In this document: positions 1 to 11,892 of the stretch, one piece after another
Layout: each line of letters begins with the position of its first letter
Numbering within the stretch: the stretch's first letter is position 1
Origin: Wurfbainia villosa
Lineage: Eukaryota; Streptophyta; Magnoliopsida; Zingiberales; Zingiberaceae
Reading direction: 5' to 3'
NCBI GenBank assembly: GCA_025175895.1
Contig: CM045991.1
Span: 85,671,174 to 85,735,173 of the forward strand
Length of the DNA: 64,000 bases
Position numbers and translations under genes: made by a program
The notes under the pieces: model-generated
Database searches by the model: none
The model's input: the letters and a program-made list of their open reading frames with translations, nothing else
What the model was told of the DNA's origin: nothing

Positions 1-3000
1 CTAGTACCAATCACTATGATATCTAATACCTAGTGACCTAGTGTGACCATCATGCTTCCTGCGCCAAAGCCTTGGTCAATGGATCTGCGATGTTAGCTTC
101 GCTACTAGATATCCTCACATCTCCTCTATCGATGATCTCTCGAATGAGATGGAAGCACGCAAGATGTGTGTTTGGTCCGCTGATGTGATCGAAGATCCTT
201 AGCCTGTGCAATAGCCCCATTGTTGTCACAAAAGAGGTCTATTGTATCTGCAAAGCTAGGAACTACCCCAACTTCACGGATGAATTTACGGAGCCAAACA
301 GCCTCCTTCACGCATCGATGTCGCAATATACTCGGCTTCGCTGTAGAATCAAGAATCGGTCCTCGCCGAACTCTTCCACCACCCACCATTCGTGCAAAAC
401 ACGCACTCGATTGCGATCTATAGTCATCCTTGTCTCGGGAAGCTTGCATCACCGTAACCCTTTACGCTAGCCTCATTGCCTCCAAATATCAGGAAATATT
501 CTTTCGTTCTTCGTAAGTACTTAAGAATATTTTTGACTGCTATCCAGTGACTTTCACCTGGATCCGACTGGTATCTACTCGTCATGCTCAAAGCATACGA
601 GACGTCAGGACGAGTACAAAGCATGGCGTATATGATAGACCCTATGGCAGACGCATAAGGGATCTTATCCATGCGATCTCTCTCCTCCTTAGAAGAGGGA
701 CATTGAGTCTTCGAAAGACTCACACCATGTGATAAAGGCAGAAATCCTTTCTTGGAATTTTGCATAGCAAAACGATCTAGCACTTTATCAATGTATGTAC
801 TCTGACTTAGGCCAAGTAATCTTTTAGATCTATCTCTATAGATCTTGATGCCTAGAATATAGGCAGCTTCACCTAAGTCCTTCATCGAGAAACAATTCCC
901 TAACCACATCTTCACAGACTGGAGTGAGGGAATATCATTTCCGATGAGAAGTATGTCATCTACATACAAGACAAGAAATACAACTGTGCTCTACTATTTC
1001 TCTTGTAGACACAAGGCTCATCTTCATTCTTGATGAAACCAAACTCTTGATTGCATCATCGAATCGAAGATTCCAAATTCGAGAGGCTTGCTTTAGTCCA
1101 TAAATGGACCTTTGCGCTGCATACCTTTCCAGATGCTTTGATCTTCAAACCTCGTGTTGTGTCATGTACACATCCTCAGTAGCTTTCCATTGTAAAAGCG
1201 GTTTTGACATCCATCCGCCAGATCTCATAATCATGGTAGGTCGCAATAGCAAGTATGATCCGAATGGATTTAAGCATCGCGAATCGGGTGAAAAGGTTTC
1301 TTCATAGTCAATACCATGAATTTGTTTGAATCCTTTAGCCACCAATCTACCTTTATAGGTATGCTTATTACCATCCATGTCACTTTACTTTAAAGACCCA
1401 CTTACACCCAATGGGTTTTACCCTTCGTGGATCAACCAAAGTCCATACTTGGTTAGTGTACATGGATTCCATTTCGATCTCATGGCCTCTAGCCATTTCT
1501 AACTGGGCTCATCATAGCTTGATAGGATGTAGGCTCACAAGATCGATAAGCAATACATCACCGCTTGTCACCAAGAGAAAAGAATATCTCTCGGGTTGAC
1601 GACGGATCCTATTAGATCTACGAAGAGGTTGGTCTACTTGAATGTGTTTGCTCCACAACTCTTTGGGCAACAAATTTCTCATCCACAACACTTTGTGGTG
1701 CCTGCTCATTTTCCATCGAAGCCTTAGTGTTATCATCATCTTGAACTTCTTCAAGATGAATTTTACTCCCACTAGTATTTCTAGAAATAAATTCTCTTTC
1801 TAGAAAGACAACATTTCGCAACAAACACCTTGCCAAGTGTGGGATTGTAAAAGTAATATCCCTTAGTTTCCTTGGGATATCCTACAAAATAACACTTATC
1901 CGATTTGGGTCCTAGTTTATCCGAGACTTGACGCCTAACGTAAGCTTCACAACCCCAAATCTTTATAAAAGACATTTTGGGACTCTTCCGGTCCATATCG
2001 TATATGGTGTCTTTTCTACGGCTTTTGATGGAACGCGATTAAGTGTGAAAGCTACTGCCTCTAGAGCTAAACCCCAAAAGGAAGTAGGTAGATCACCTGC
2101 TCATCATCGATCGCATCATATCTAATAGAGTACGATTTCTCCTCTCGATACACCATTCCATTGTGGTGTTCCAGTGGAGTGAGTTGGGATATTATCCCAC
2201 ACTCACCAGTGATCACGAAACTCGACTAAGGTATTCACCACCTCGATCCGATCAAGTAGCTTAACACGCTACCAAGTTGGTTTTGTACTTCATTCTTGAA
2301 TTCTTTGAACTTTTCAAAGGATTCTCGACTTATGTCTCATCAAATATAAGTAGCCAAATCTACTCATATCATGAAAGTAATAAAGTACTTATAGCCTCCT
2401 CGCTTCGACATTGAAAGGGCCACATACATCAAGATGTATGAGTCCTAACAAGTCCGTCGCTTCTCGCCATGTCCACTAAATGGAGTTTTAGTCATCTTTC
2501 CTAAAGACAAGATTCAGATACCTCATATGATTCAAAATCAAATGAGTCCAATAATCCATCTTTATGGAGTTGATATGCTTTTCATTTATGTGACCTAGGC
2601 GATAAAGTTGAGATATGTCCGTTCAAATCATTCGATTTGAACCGCTTGGTATTTACGTTATAAATTGGGTTATCTAAATCTAGAACATAGAGACCATTCA
2701 TAAGTGGTGCATTACAATAGAACATTTCATTTAAATAAATGGAACAACATTTGTCCTTTATTATAAAAGAAAAGTTTTTCTTGTCTAAACAAGATACGTA
2801 AATTATGTTCTTTGTCAATGCAGTACATAAAAGCACTCCTCTAGTTCTAAGATAAGCCTGGGGCAAAGACAAAGAATATGTTCCTACAATGTACACAAAA
2901 GAAGAACTTTCATGCGCCATTGCCTACTCGTAGGTCCACTTCGCCTTTGCCATTATTCTACTATTTCTCACCCTCGCACATTAGTACAAATGTGAGATGC

Positions 3001-3866
3001 ACATCCGATCTAATACCCATGTAGAAGAAATAGATAGATTAACTTCTATAACGTATACCGAGGCGTAAGTCCCACTTTGTTCTTTACTTCCTCAAGGTAG
3101 ACTTCATAGCTCCGCCCAAAGGTCCGGGCCTCACCGCAATGGAAGCAAATTCCCCTTCCTTAGGTAATTTTATACCCTTTGAAGTGGATGAATTGGCCTT
3201 GCCTTTGGCTTGGGTCTTACCCTTGCCTTTGCGCTTACCTTTGTCCTTCTTGACCATTAGTACATTACTAACTTTCTTCTTGAGATTTGGTTCATAGCCT
3301 TAACATGTGAGAATCTCAGCAAAGGTTTATCAATTTCATTCATGTTATAATTCATGAGAATTGATTGTATGCTTGAACAGCGATTGCGAGGATAACATCG
3401 GTTGCCAATTCTTGGCTCGGTGGAAAACCTAGTCTTTCGAGTTCTCAACGTACCCAATCATTTTAGTCGTGAGTTCCTACAGTGTTCCTTCTTGCATCTT
3501 GCATGCAAAAGAGCCTTAGACACTTCAAAATGCTCGTGCCTAGCTTGTCCTTGATATAGTTGTTTCAAATGCTCAACCATATCATAGGCATCCATGTTCT
3601 CATGTTGCTTCAAGCTCGAGTTCATGGTGGCAAGCATAAGGCATGACACATCTAATCGTCATCTTGATGCTTCTTATAAGCATCCTTTTCGATGCAGTGG
3701 CCGTAGGGGCGGGTATTTCAGGGGTAGCTTTGCTCTAGGACATATAGTTTGCGTTCTTGAGGATAATCCTCAAGTTCCTATACCGATCAAGAAAGTTTGC
3801 TCCATTGAGCTTGTCCTTCTCAGGAGACGGTCGCAAGTTGAGGGGGTGTGTCGTGTTAGATGACAT
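1..3866 (-). pseudogene. Element A gag-pol polyprotein, heavily frameshifted
   Basis: The likely start ATG is the complement of 3864-3866 and the stop is the complement of 1-3. Readable pieces in protein order: Gag about 3866-3260; degraded zinc-knuckle region about 3110-3170; protease to pre-integrase piece 2582-2920; integrase about 2500-1780, with WGCEAYVRRQ near 1935; RT near 1380-970; RT palm with YVDD and start of RNase H 424-969; RNase H end 1-452. Nearly every junction is a small indel rather than a large deletion. Compared with copy B, many of the differences fall at CAG or CTG triplets. As given it cannot encode a full polyprotein of about 1,270 residues. Confidence 0.85.
424..969 (-). 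pseudogene. Element A reverse transcriptase palm to RNase H fragment
   Basis: This 181-residue open stretch starts at the catalytic YVDD box (residues 2-5). It continues through the copia signature MKDLGEAAYILGIKIYRD, the GLSQSTYIDKVL segment, and the AIGSIIYAMLCTRPDV and ILKYLRRTK segments that lead into RNase H. The methionine is internal to the polyprotein, not a real start. The frame ends at a base change near 424; RNase H continues in another frame at 126-452 (WLRKFIREVGVVPS, LFCDNNGAIAQAK). RT copies element RNA into DNA in the cytoplasmic particle. This copy is dead or mis-sequenced. Confidence 0.85.
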
Positions 3867-5034
3867 GGTGATCTACAACATTAAAATGCAAAGTTAAGTA
3901 TCATACCTAAATCATTTAATTAGGCCTTTAATTAAATGAGGCTCCACTAAATTCTCATAGCTACTATTTAGCTATAAATTTATATGGGATAAAGATCCAC
4001 ATCATAATTGTCTTGAGTTAGCTTTGGCTAATCGCCCAAGACGTAGTATAATTAGGTAGGCAATCTTTTGCCAATTACATCTGATGTAACTCTTTAATAG
4101 CTTTGGTTAAGTTTTAGATTAGTTTAGTGTTTATTCCTAAACCGACTTCGGTGTGGCGAGGCACAGGGGCCTTCTTGGATATCGGAGCAACGACCACTTC
4201 TAAGACAAAGCTGATGTTCGGAAATCACACAAAACTAATGTTAACACTTATGTACAAAGCTAATATATGCCTCTACTTTCTTAACCAATTAAGAAAACAC
4301 TTAATTAAGTCTTAACCAAGACTGATAGCGGGACATCACGATTGTCCACTCGCACCCCTCCAAGATAAAATGCATTGCTTTGCTTTGGCAAACCCAATAA
4401 CAAATGATCGAGGAAGTAGTGAGTACCAACTTTGGTAGGCATATCGTTTAGACTTATTAAGAAATAAACATGTATCATATACATATTAGCATACATCACA
4501 TATAAGCTAAACTAATCATGCATCACATACAAGCTAAACTAACATGCATCACATACATATTAAACTAACATGTCATGGTTATGGCCCTTATTCTACAATC
4601 TTCTCAAGCCAATGAAAAGATTGATTGGTCAACCTAGGGATAGCATCTTCTCCTAAGTGCTTCCTTTTGGTTGTCTTATGTGTTGACTTCCTCCTTGTAA
4701 CCTCATCTTCCAATGGACCCTCCATCCTTGTTTTGTACATTACAAAAGGAGAAATACTCGAGTTACATTCGAGTCTAAAACTAATTTTACAACAAGAATA
4801 TTAGGAGAAAGGCACGACACGCAGGCCGTATTAAGAATTACAACACACAATCACAAACTTTTGGGACTAGGCCATAACCATGCACCATGTCATTTTAACT
4901 TTTAAAAGATATTGGATATTTTATTATGTTTGAAAATTTGCTAATGCAATTATCAACTCATAATAAAATTTATCCTACTTCTATATCACATATAAAATAG
5001 AGAAAACCTATTTTTATACGATCTTTCGCAAGTG
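3867..5034 (-). other. Element A 5' leader, noncoding
   Basis: Between the gag start and the PBS lies about 1.17 kb of AT-rich leader almost identical to the leader of copy B. It holds no ORF I can support. At about 4494-4575 there are three imperfect copies of a roughly 30 bp direct repeat with core CATCACATACAAGCTAAACT. Short ORFs here are fortuitous. Confidence 0.7.
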
Positions 5035-5046
5035 ACTCTGATACCA
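5035..5046 (-). promoter_or_regulatory. Primer binding site of element A (initiator-Met tRNA type)
   Basis: On the minus strand this reads TGGTATCAGAGT, matching the usual plant copia site TGGTATCAGAGC that pairs with the 3' end of initiator methionine tRNA. It lies one base from the LTR end (TG at 5048) and fixes element orientation and LTR border. Confidence 0.85.
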
Positions 5047-5047
5047 C

Positions 5048-6888
5048 TGTTGGGAATTCTTTATGCCAAATGGCATATGCGCAACGGAAAATAGGATCCC
5101 TTCCAAGTGATCCATGCGAAAGCAAAGTCATATAAAATAAATTTCTCTAAACCAAACCTATCTTATAGGAGAGGATTACCTTTGTTGCGTGCCCTTGTTG
5201 ATCCCGCTTTTCCTTTCGGTTTGTTGGATCTTTAGCACGTTCAAGTGTCCGTGCCTCTATACGTATCCACACGAGCACGCTCTTGTCTCACAAAAGGAAA
5301 ACTAGAAGAGCTCTCCTTTACTTCTTGCTAGAGAAGTCCCTAAAGGAGAGGAAGAGAGGGAAAAGGAGAAAGGAAGAAGAAGACTCCTCTTCTTGCTAGC
5401 CTACACTCACAAACCCACACAACCAAAGCTTCCACCAAGCTCTCTCACCACTAACACAACCAAAGCTTCCACCAACAACAAAAGCCAATGACCCACTTTG
5501 GCCGGCCACTTAGGGTGTCTTTTATAGGGTTGGAAAAACCCTTCCACCTCCTTCACATTCAATGCAATCCATTGCATTGAGACATATCCTTGTTTGGCCG
5601 GCCACTTAAGGAGACAAAAACCAATTTGTCTTCTTCCACCTCATCTAGCTTAGGTGGATGCTTAGGTGGATGCTTAGGTGGCATGCTTATGTGGCATTCT
5701 TATGTGGCTTTCATGCATGTTGAATTAATCTTATTAATTCAATTAAGCTTATGTTATCATATTGAATTAATCTTATTAAATCAATAAGGTAACATATTGA
5801 ATTAATCTCATTAAATCAATTAGCTAAAATTCTCATTAAGCTTAAAGTCCAAAAACCATTTTGTACTTAAGCTTATTCCCATATTATTCTAGTCAAACTA
5901 GAATACTTTAATTCCTCTAATTATCATGCTCCTTGTGTGTGACCCTATAGGCTCTCATAACGTTGGCAGTGGATCTAAACTCTTTTAGATACACAAGCAA
6001 TGAGCGGCATCTAGCAATACATCATTGCTACCCAAGTTACGAGATAAGTCAAGATCCGACTAACCTTTCCGTGACTACTATAATATATGACCGTGTCCTT
6101 CTATCCTTGATATCAGATTGATCAATGAGGCATAGACAGTGTCATCCTCGATCAATCTATGTGTTTCTTGATCCCTGAGTAAACTAACTCAAACAAATGA
6201 GCTCAATATCTCATATTGACTCATTCGAGCATGGCCATGCGTTTTAGTAGTTCTACTCAATCAAGGGGCCCACCGATATCACTCTCGTCATATGAGAGGG
6301 ATAGATCCCATCTACATCACTCACATCCCTCCGCATAATTTGTTATATACCCAGTAATCGCCTTTATGGTCCACCCTGTTACGGGTGACGTTTGACGATA
6401 CCAAAGTACATAACTCCTTATGTAGGGAACCATAGTGACTTTAGGTCTAAGGACTATTCATACCAATAGTCACATGAGAAAGTTTATGACACTCATATAA
6501 CGATCCATGAAACTTTCTCATGGCGGGTCAATTCAGTATATATTCTCCAATATATACCCATGTGTCAACTTGATATCATATATCCATGACTTGTGAGATC
6601 AAGTCATCAATTGACCTACATGCTAGTCTTTATGTATTAATATTGCCCTTGCAGATTAATACTTGACTAGGAACATTTAGGAAAGTGTTCTCTACAGCCT
6701 CTCATAATCAATTCTGCCAATTGATGTGCTGTAGATAAGAACCTACTTTTCTAGGGCATTATTATATTTAAATTAGCTGGCACAAGCAAGATGTAAATAT
6801 AATAACCAATCCTTTGCCTTTATAGAATATGATACAAAATGTTCCCTATTCAACCATCACATGATTGGTTCTAGGGCTTTAACTAACA
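5048..6888 (-). repeat. LTR shared by elements A (5' LTR) and B (3' LTR), 1841 bp
   Basis: It begins TGTTGGGAATTC and ends ACTAACA on the plus strand. A PBS complement abuts its left end and a polypurine tract complement abuts its right end, so one LTR serves two internal regions. It is nearly identical to the LTR at 11893-13730. It contains three AT-rich direct repeats with core TTGAATTAATCTTATTAA at about 5720-5822. Long open reading frames inside it, such as 5590-5787, look fortuitous. Confidence 0.9.
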
Positions 6889-6898
6889 ATCTCCCACT
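6889..6898 (-). promoter_or_regulatory. Polypurine tract of element B
   Basis: On the minus strand this reads GTGGGAGAT next to the LTR start TGTTAG. It is the purine-rich primer for plus-strand DNA synthesis and sits directly upstream of the 3' LTR as expected. Confidence 0.8.
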
Positions 6899-6902
6899 AG
6901 CA

Positions 6903-7313
6903 CTAGTACCAATCACTATGATATCTAATACCTAGTGACCTAGTGTGACCATCATGCTTCCTCTGTGCTAAAGCCTTGGTCAATGGATCTGCGATGTTAG
7001 CTTCTGTCGGTACTCTGCATATCCTCACATCTCCTCTATCGATGATCTCTCGAATGAGATGGAAGCGCCGCAGTATGTGTTTGGTCCGCTGATGTGATCG
7101 AGGTTCCTTAGCTTGTGCAATAGCCCCATTGTTGTCACAATAGAGGTCTATTGGATCTGCAATGCTAGGAACTACCCCAAGTTCACTGATGAACTTGCGG
7201 AGCCAAAACCTCCTTCTTTGCATCGATCGCAATATACTCTTCCATTGTAGAATCAAGAATCGTGTGTCTGCTTGAACTCTTCGACTCACAGCTCCACCAT
7301 TCAGGCAAAACAC
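6903..7313 (-). pseudogene. Element B RNase H fragment and polyprotein C-terminus
   Basis: This 136-residue stretch carries WLRKFISELGVVPS, LYCDNNGAIAQAKEPRSHQRTKH and the terminal ADPLTKALAQRKHDGH segment typical of copia RNase H. The CDNNGA aspartate is one of the acidic catalytic residues. The usual tail follows, ending in TAG just before the PPT. The first 28 residues are out of register with the family (SADTRF-like segment garbled), consistent with a small indel near 7240. RNase H removes the RNA strand during reverse transcription. Confidence 0.82.
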
Positions 7314-7813
7314 GTACCCCGATTGCGATCTATAGTCATCCTTGTCTGTTTGGAAGCTTGCATCACTGTAACCCTTTACAGTTAGCTCCTCATTGCCTCC
7401 AAATATCAGGAAATATTCTTTCGTTCTTCGTAAGTACTTAAGAATATTTTTGGCGCTATCCGATGACTTTCACCGGATCCAGTGTATCTACTTGTCATGC
7501 TCAAAGCATACGAGGCGTCGGGGCAGTACAAAGCATGGCGTACATGATAGACCCTATGGCGGACGCAAGGATCTTATCCATGCGATCTCTCTCCTCCTTA
7601 GAAGGGACATTGAGTCTTGAAAGACTCACACCATGTGATAAAGGCGAAATCCTTTCTTGGAATTTTGCATAGCAAACGATCTAGCACTTTATCAATGTAT
7701 GTACTCGACTTAGGCCAAGTAATCTTTTAGATCTATCTCTATAGATCTTGATGCCTAGAATATAGGCGGCTTCACCTAAGTCCTTCATCGAGAAACAATT
7801 CCTAACCACATCT

Positions 7814-8749
7814 TCACGATGGGTGAGGGAATATCATTTCGATGAGAAGTATGTCATCTACATACAAGACAAGAAATAAAACTGCGCTCCAAATATTTCT
7901 CTTGTAGACACAAGGCTCATCTTCATTCTTGATGAAACCAAACTCTTTGATTGCATCATCGAATCGAAGATTCCAGCTTCGAGAGGCTTGCTTTAGTCCA
8001 TAAATGGACCTTTGCAGTTTGCATACCTTTCCAGGATGCTTTGGATCTTCAAAACCCTCAGGTTGTGTCATGTACACATCCTCGAGTAGCTTTCCATTCA
8101 GAAAAGCGGTTTTGACATCCATCTGCCAGATCTCATAATCATGGTAGTGCATGATAGCAAGTATGATCCGAATGGATTTAAGCATCGCAACTGGTGAAAA
8201 GGTTTCTTCATAGTCAATACCATGAATTTGTTTGAATCCTTTAGCCACCAATCTACCTTTATAGGTATGCTTATTACCATCCATGTCAGTCTTTACTTTA
8301 AAGACCCACTTACACCCAATGGGTTTTACCCCTTCAGGTGGGTCAACCAAAGTCCATACTTGGTTAGTGTACATGGATTCCATATCGGATCTCATGGCCT
8401 CTAGCCATTTCTCGGAATCTGGGCTCATCATAGCTTCTTGATAGGATGTAGACTCGTCAAGATTGATAAGCAAAACATCACCGTTGTCAGTCAAGAGAAA
8501 AGAATATCTCTCGGGTTGACGACGGATCCTATTAGATCTACGAAGAGGTTGGTCTACTTGAACAGGTGTTTGCTCCACAACTCTTTGGGCAACAAATTCG
8601 TCATCCACAACACTTTGTGGTGCCTGTTCATTTTCCATCGAAGCCTTAGTGTTATCATCATCTTGAACTTCTTCAAGATGAATTTTACTCCCACTAGTAT
8701 TTCTAGAAATAAATTCTCTTTCTAGAAAGGCGGATTTGGCAACAAACAC
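7814..8749 (-). pseudogene. Element B reverse transcriptase, longest open part
   Basis: The 311-residue stretch starts in the integrase-RT linker (MFVAKSAFLEREFIS). It contains the RSNRIRRQPERY linker and then RT: WKWVFK-type segment GCKWVFKVKTDMDG near residue 140, LVAKGFKQIHGIDYEETFSPVA, the catalytic-region QMDVKTAFLNG, CKLQRSIYGLKQASRSWN and LYVDDILLI at the end. Both key acidic regions (MDVKTAFLNG and YVDD) are present. The frame is lost right after YVDDILLI, where CTG/CAG differences from copy A begin. If that indel is a sequencing error, this RT could be intact. Confidence 0.87.
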
Positions 8750-8855
8750 CTTGCCAAGTGTGGGATTGTAAAAGTAATATCCCTTAGTTTCCTTGGGATA
8801 TCCTACAAAATAACACTTATCTGATTTGGGTCCTAGTTTATCTGAGACTTGACGT

Positions 8856-9432
8856 CTAACGTAAAGTCTTTATAAAAGACATTTTGGGACTCTTCCCGGT
8901 CCATATCGTATATGGTGTCTTTTCTACGGCTTTTGATGGAACGCGCTTAAGTGTGAAAGCGGCTGTCTCTAGAGCTAAACCCCAAAAGGAAGTAGGTAGA
9001 TCAGTCTGGCTCATCATTGATCGTACCATATCTAATAGAGTACGATTTCTCCTCTCAGATACACCATTCCATTGTGGTGTTCCGGTGGAGTGAGTTGGGA
9101 TATTATCCCACACTCGGCCAGTGATCACGAAACTCTTGACTAAGGTATTCACCACCTCGATCTGATCGAAGTAGCTTAATACGCTTACCAAGTTGGTTTT
9201 GTACTTCATTCTTGAATTCTTTGAACTTTTCAAAGGATTCTGACTTATGTCTCATCAAATATAAGTAGCCAAATCTACTCATATCATCAGTGAAAGTAAT
9301 AAAGTACTTATAGCCTCCTCTGGCTTCGACATTGAAAGGGCCACATACATCAGTATGTATGAGTCCTAACAAATCCGTCGCTCTCTCGCCATGTCCACTA
9401 AATGGAGTTTTAGTCATCTTTCCTAAAGACAA
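8856..9432 (-). pseudogene. Element B integrase core, two overlapping frames
   Basis: Two overlapping open stretches, 9103-9432 and 8856-9233, together read as copia integrase. The first has LLGLIHTDVCGPF (first catalytic Asp), YFITFTDDMSRFGYLYLMRHKS (second Asp region), and SDRGGEYLSQEF. The second has GTPQWNGVSERRNRTLLDMVRSMM, carrying the catalytic Glu, then WGLALETAAFTLKRVPSKAVEKTPYTIW. The frame changes near 9110-9200. Integrase inserts element DNA into the genome. The stretch after 8870 lacks the WGCEAYV segment seen in A, because about 15 bases are missing there. Confidence 0.82.
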
Positions 9433-10718
9433 GACTCATACCTCATATGATTCAAAATCAAATGAGTCCAATAATCCATCTTTATGGAGTTGGGATATGC
9501 ATTTTCATTTATGTGACCTAGGCGACGATGCGAAGATATGTATGTCAGTTCAAATCATTCGATTTGAACCGTTTGTATTTACGTTATAAATTGGGTTATC
9601 TAAATCTAGAACATAGAGACCATTCATAAGTGGTGCATTACAATAGAACATTTCATTTATATATATTGAACATCATTTTTCCTTTATTATAAAATAATAG
9701 TTTTTCTTGTCTAAACAAGATACTGAGATTATGTTCTTTGTCAATGCAGGTACATAAAAGCACTCCTCTAGTTCTAATATAAGCCCAGTGGGCAAAGACA
9801 AAGAATATGTTCCCTACTCTGGACAACTTTGCGCCATTGCCTACTAGGTCCACTTCGCCCTTTGCCATTATTCTACTATTTATTTCCAAATGTGAGATGC
9901 ACATCCGTATCTAATACCCATGTAGAAGAAATAGATAGATTAACTTCTATAACGTGTATACAGGCGAAGTCCCACTTCTCTTGTTCTTTACTTCCTCAAG
10001 GTAGACTTTGCATTCTTCCTTAGGTACTTTACCTTTACCCTTTGAAGTGGATGAGTTGGCCTTGCCTTTGGCTTGGTCTTACCCTTGCCTTTGCGCTTAC
10101 CTTTGTCCTTCTTGACCATTAGTACATTACTAACTTTCTTCTTGAGATTTGGTTGTGATTCTTAACATCTTTGAGAATCTCGAGCAAAGGTTTATCAATT
10201 TCATTCATGTTATAATTCATGGCGAATTGATTGTATGCTTCAGCGATTGCGAGGATAACATCGATTGCCAATTCTTGGCTCGGTGGAAAACCTAGTCTTT
10301 CGGGTTCTCAAGCGTACCCAATCATTTTGAGTACGTGAGTTCCTACAGTGTTCCTTCTTGCATCTTGCATGCAAAAGAGCCTTAGACACTTCAAAGCGTG
10401 CCTAGCTTGTCCTTGATATAGTTGTTTCAAATGCTCAACCATATCATAGGCATCCATGTTCTCATGTTGCTTACAAGCTCGAGTTCATGGTGGCAAGCAT
10501 AAGGCATGATACATCTAATCGTCATCTTGATGCTTCTTATAAGCATCCTTTTCAACAGTGGCCGTAGGCGGGTATTTCAGGTCTGCTCTAGGACATATAG
10601 TTTGCGTTCTTGCTTGAGGATAATCCTCAAGTTCCTATACGATCAAGAAAGTTTGCTCCATTGAGCTTGTCCTTCTCAAGGGATCGTGAAGTTGAGGGTG
10701 TGTCGTGTTAGATGACAT

Positions 10719-11880
10719 GGTGATCTACAACATTAAAATGCAAAGTTAAGTATCATACCTAAATCATTTAATTAGGCCTTTAATTAAATGAGGCTCCCAC
10801 TAAATTCTCATAGCTACTATTTAGCTATAAATTTATATTGGATAAAGATCCACATCATAATTCGTCTTGAGTTAGCTTTGGCTAATCGCCCAAGACGTAG
10901 TATAATTATGTAGGAAAACTTTTGACAATTACATCATATGTAACTCTTTAATAGCTTTGGTTAAGTTTTAGATTAGTTTAGTGTTTATTCCTAAACCGCT
11001 TCGGTGTGGCGAGCACAGGCCTTCTTGGATATCGAACAGCGACCACTTCTAAGACAAAGCTGATGTTCGGAAATCACACAAAACTAATGTTAACACTTAT
11101 GTTCAAAGCTAATATATGCCTCTACTTTCTTAACCAATTAAGAAAACACTTAATTAAGTCTTAACCAAGACTGATAGCGGGACATCACGTTTGTCCACTC
11201 GCACCCCTCCAAGATAAAATGCATTGCTTTGCTTTGGCAAACCCAATAACAAATGATCGAGGAAGTAGTGAGTACCAACTTTGGTAGGCATATCGTTTAG
11301 ACTTATTAAGAAATAAACATGTATCATATACATATTAGCATACATCACATATAAGCTAAACTAATCATGCATCACATACAAGCTAAACTAACATGCATCA
11401 CATACATATTAAACTAACATGTCATGGTTATGGCCCTTATTCTACAATCTTCTCAAGCCAATGAAAAGATTGATTGGTCAACCTAGGGATAGTATCTTCT
11501 CCTAAGTGCTTCCTTTTGGTTGTCTTGTGTGTTGACTTCCTCCTTGTAACCTCATCTTCCAATGGACCCTCCATCCTTGTTTTGTACATTACAAAAGGAG
11601 AAATACTCGAGTTACATTCGAGTCTAAAACTAATTTTACAACAAGAATATTAGGAGAAAGGCACGACACGCAGGCCGTATTAAGAATTACAACACACAAT
11701 CACAAACTTTTGGGACTAGGCCATAACCATGCACCATGTCATTTTAACTTTTAAAAGACATTGGATATTTTATTATGTTTGAAAATTTGCTAATGCAATT
11801 ATCAACTCATAATAAAATTTATCCTACTTCTATATCACATATAAAATAGAGAAACCTATTTTTATACGATCTTTATAAGT
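10719..11880 (-). other. Element B 5' leader, noncoding
   Basis: Counterpart of 3867-5034 and nearly identical, including the CATCACATACAAGCTAAACT direct repeats at about 11340-11420. The PBS at about 11880-11891 is degraded (CTCGATACCC instead of CTCTGATACCA), with the CTG reduced to CG. Confidence 0.7.
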
Positions 11881-11892
11881 GGCTCGATACCC

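Larger units (their letters stand above)
1..6888 (-). mobile_element. Copia LTR retrotransposon A (Angela-like), 3' LTR outside the window
   Basis: Element A reads on the minus strand: shared 5' LTR (5048-6888), PBS, leader, then gag-pol ending with its TAG stop at 1-3, so its 3' LTR lies left of the window. Integrase, RT and RNase H text follows the domain order protease-integrase-RT-RNase H of Ty1/copia. Motifs such as YVDDILLIGND and DVCGPF match my memory of the Angela lineage; the lineage call is by eye. It is laid out in tandem with copy B at an offset of 6902 bp. The coding part is broken by many 1-6 base indels, while LTR and leader are nearly intact. Confidence 0.88.
6903..10718 (-). 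pseudogene. Element B gag-pol polyprotein, frameshifted
   Basis: The ATG is the complement of 10716-10718 and the stop is TAG at 6903-6905, the same limits as in copy A. Domains in order: Gag 10718-10100, weak knuckle region near 10000, protease and pre-integrase about 9900-9430, integrase 9432-8856, RT 8749-7814, RNase H 7313-6903. Frames change at about 8750-8870, 7810 and 7320-7680. Copy B retains longer open stretches than A in integrase, RT and RNase H. The differences between A and B cluster in coding DNA and are rare in leader and LTR. Confidence 0.85.
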
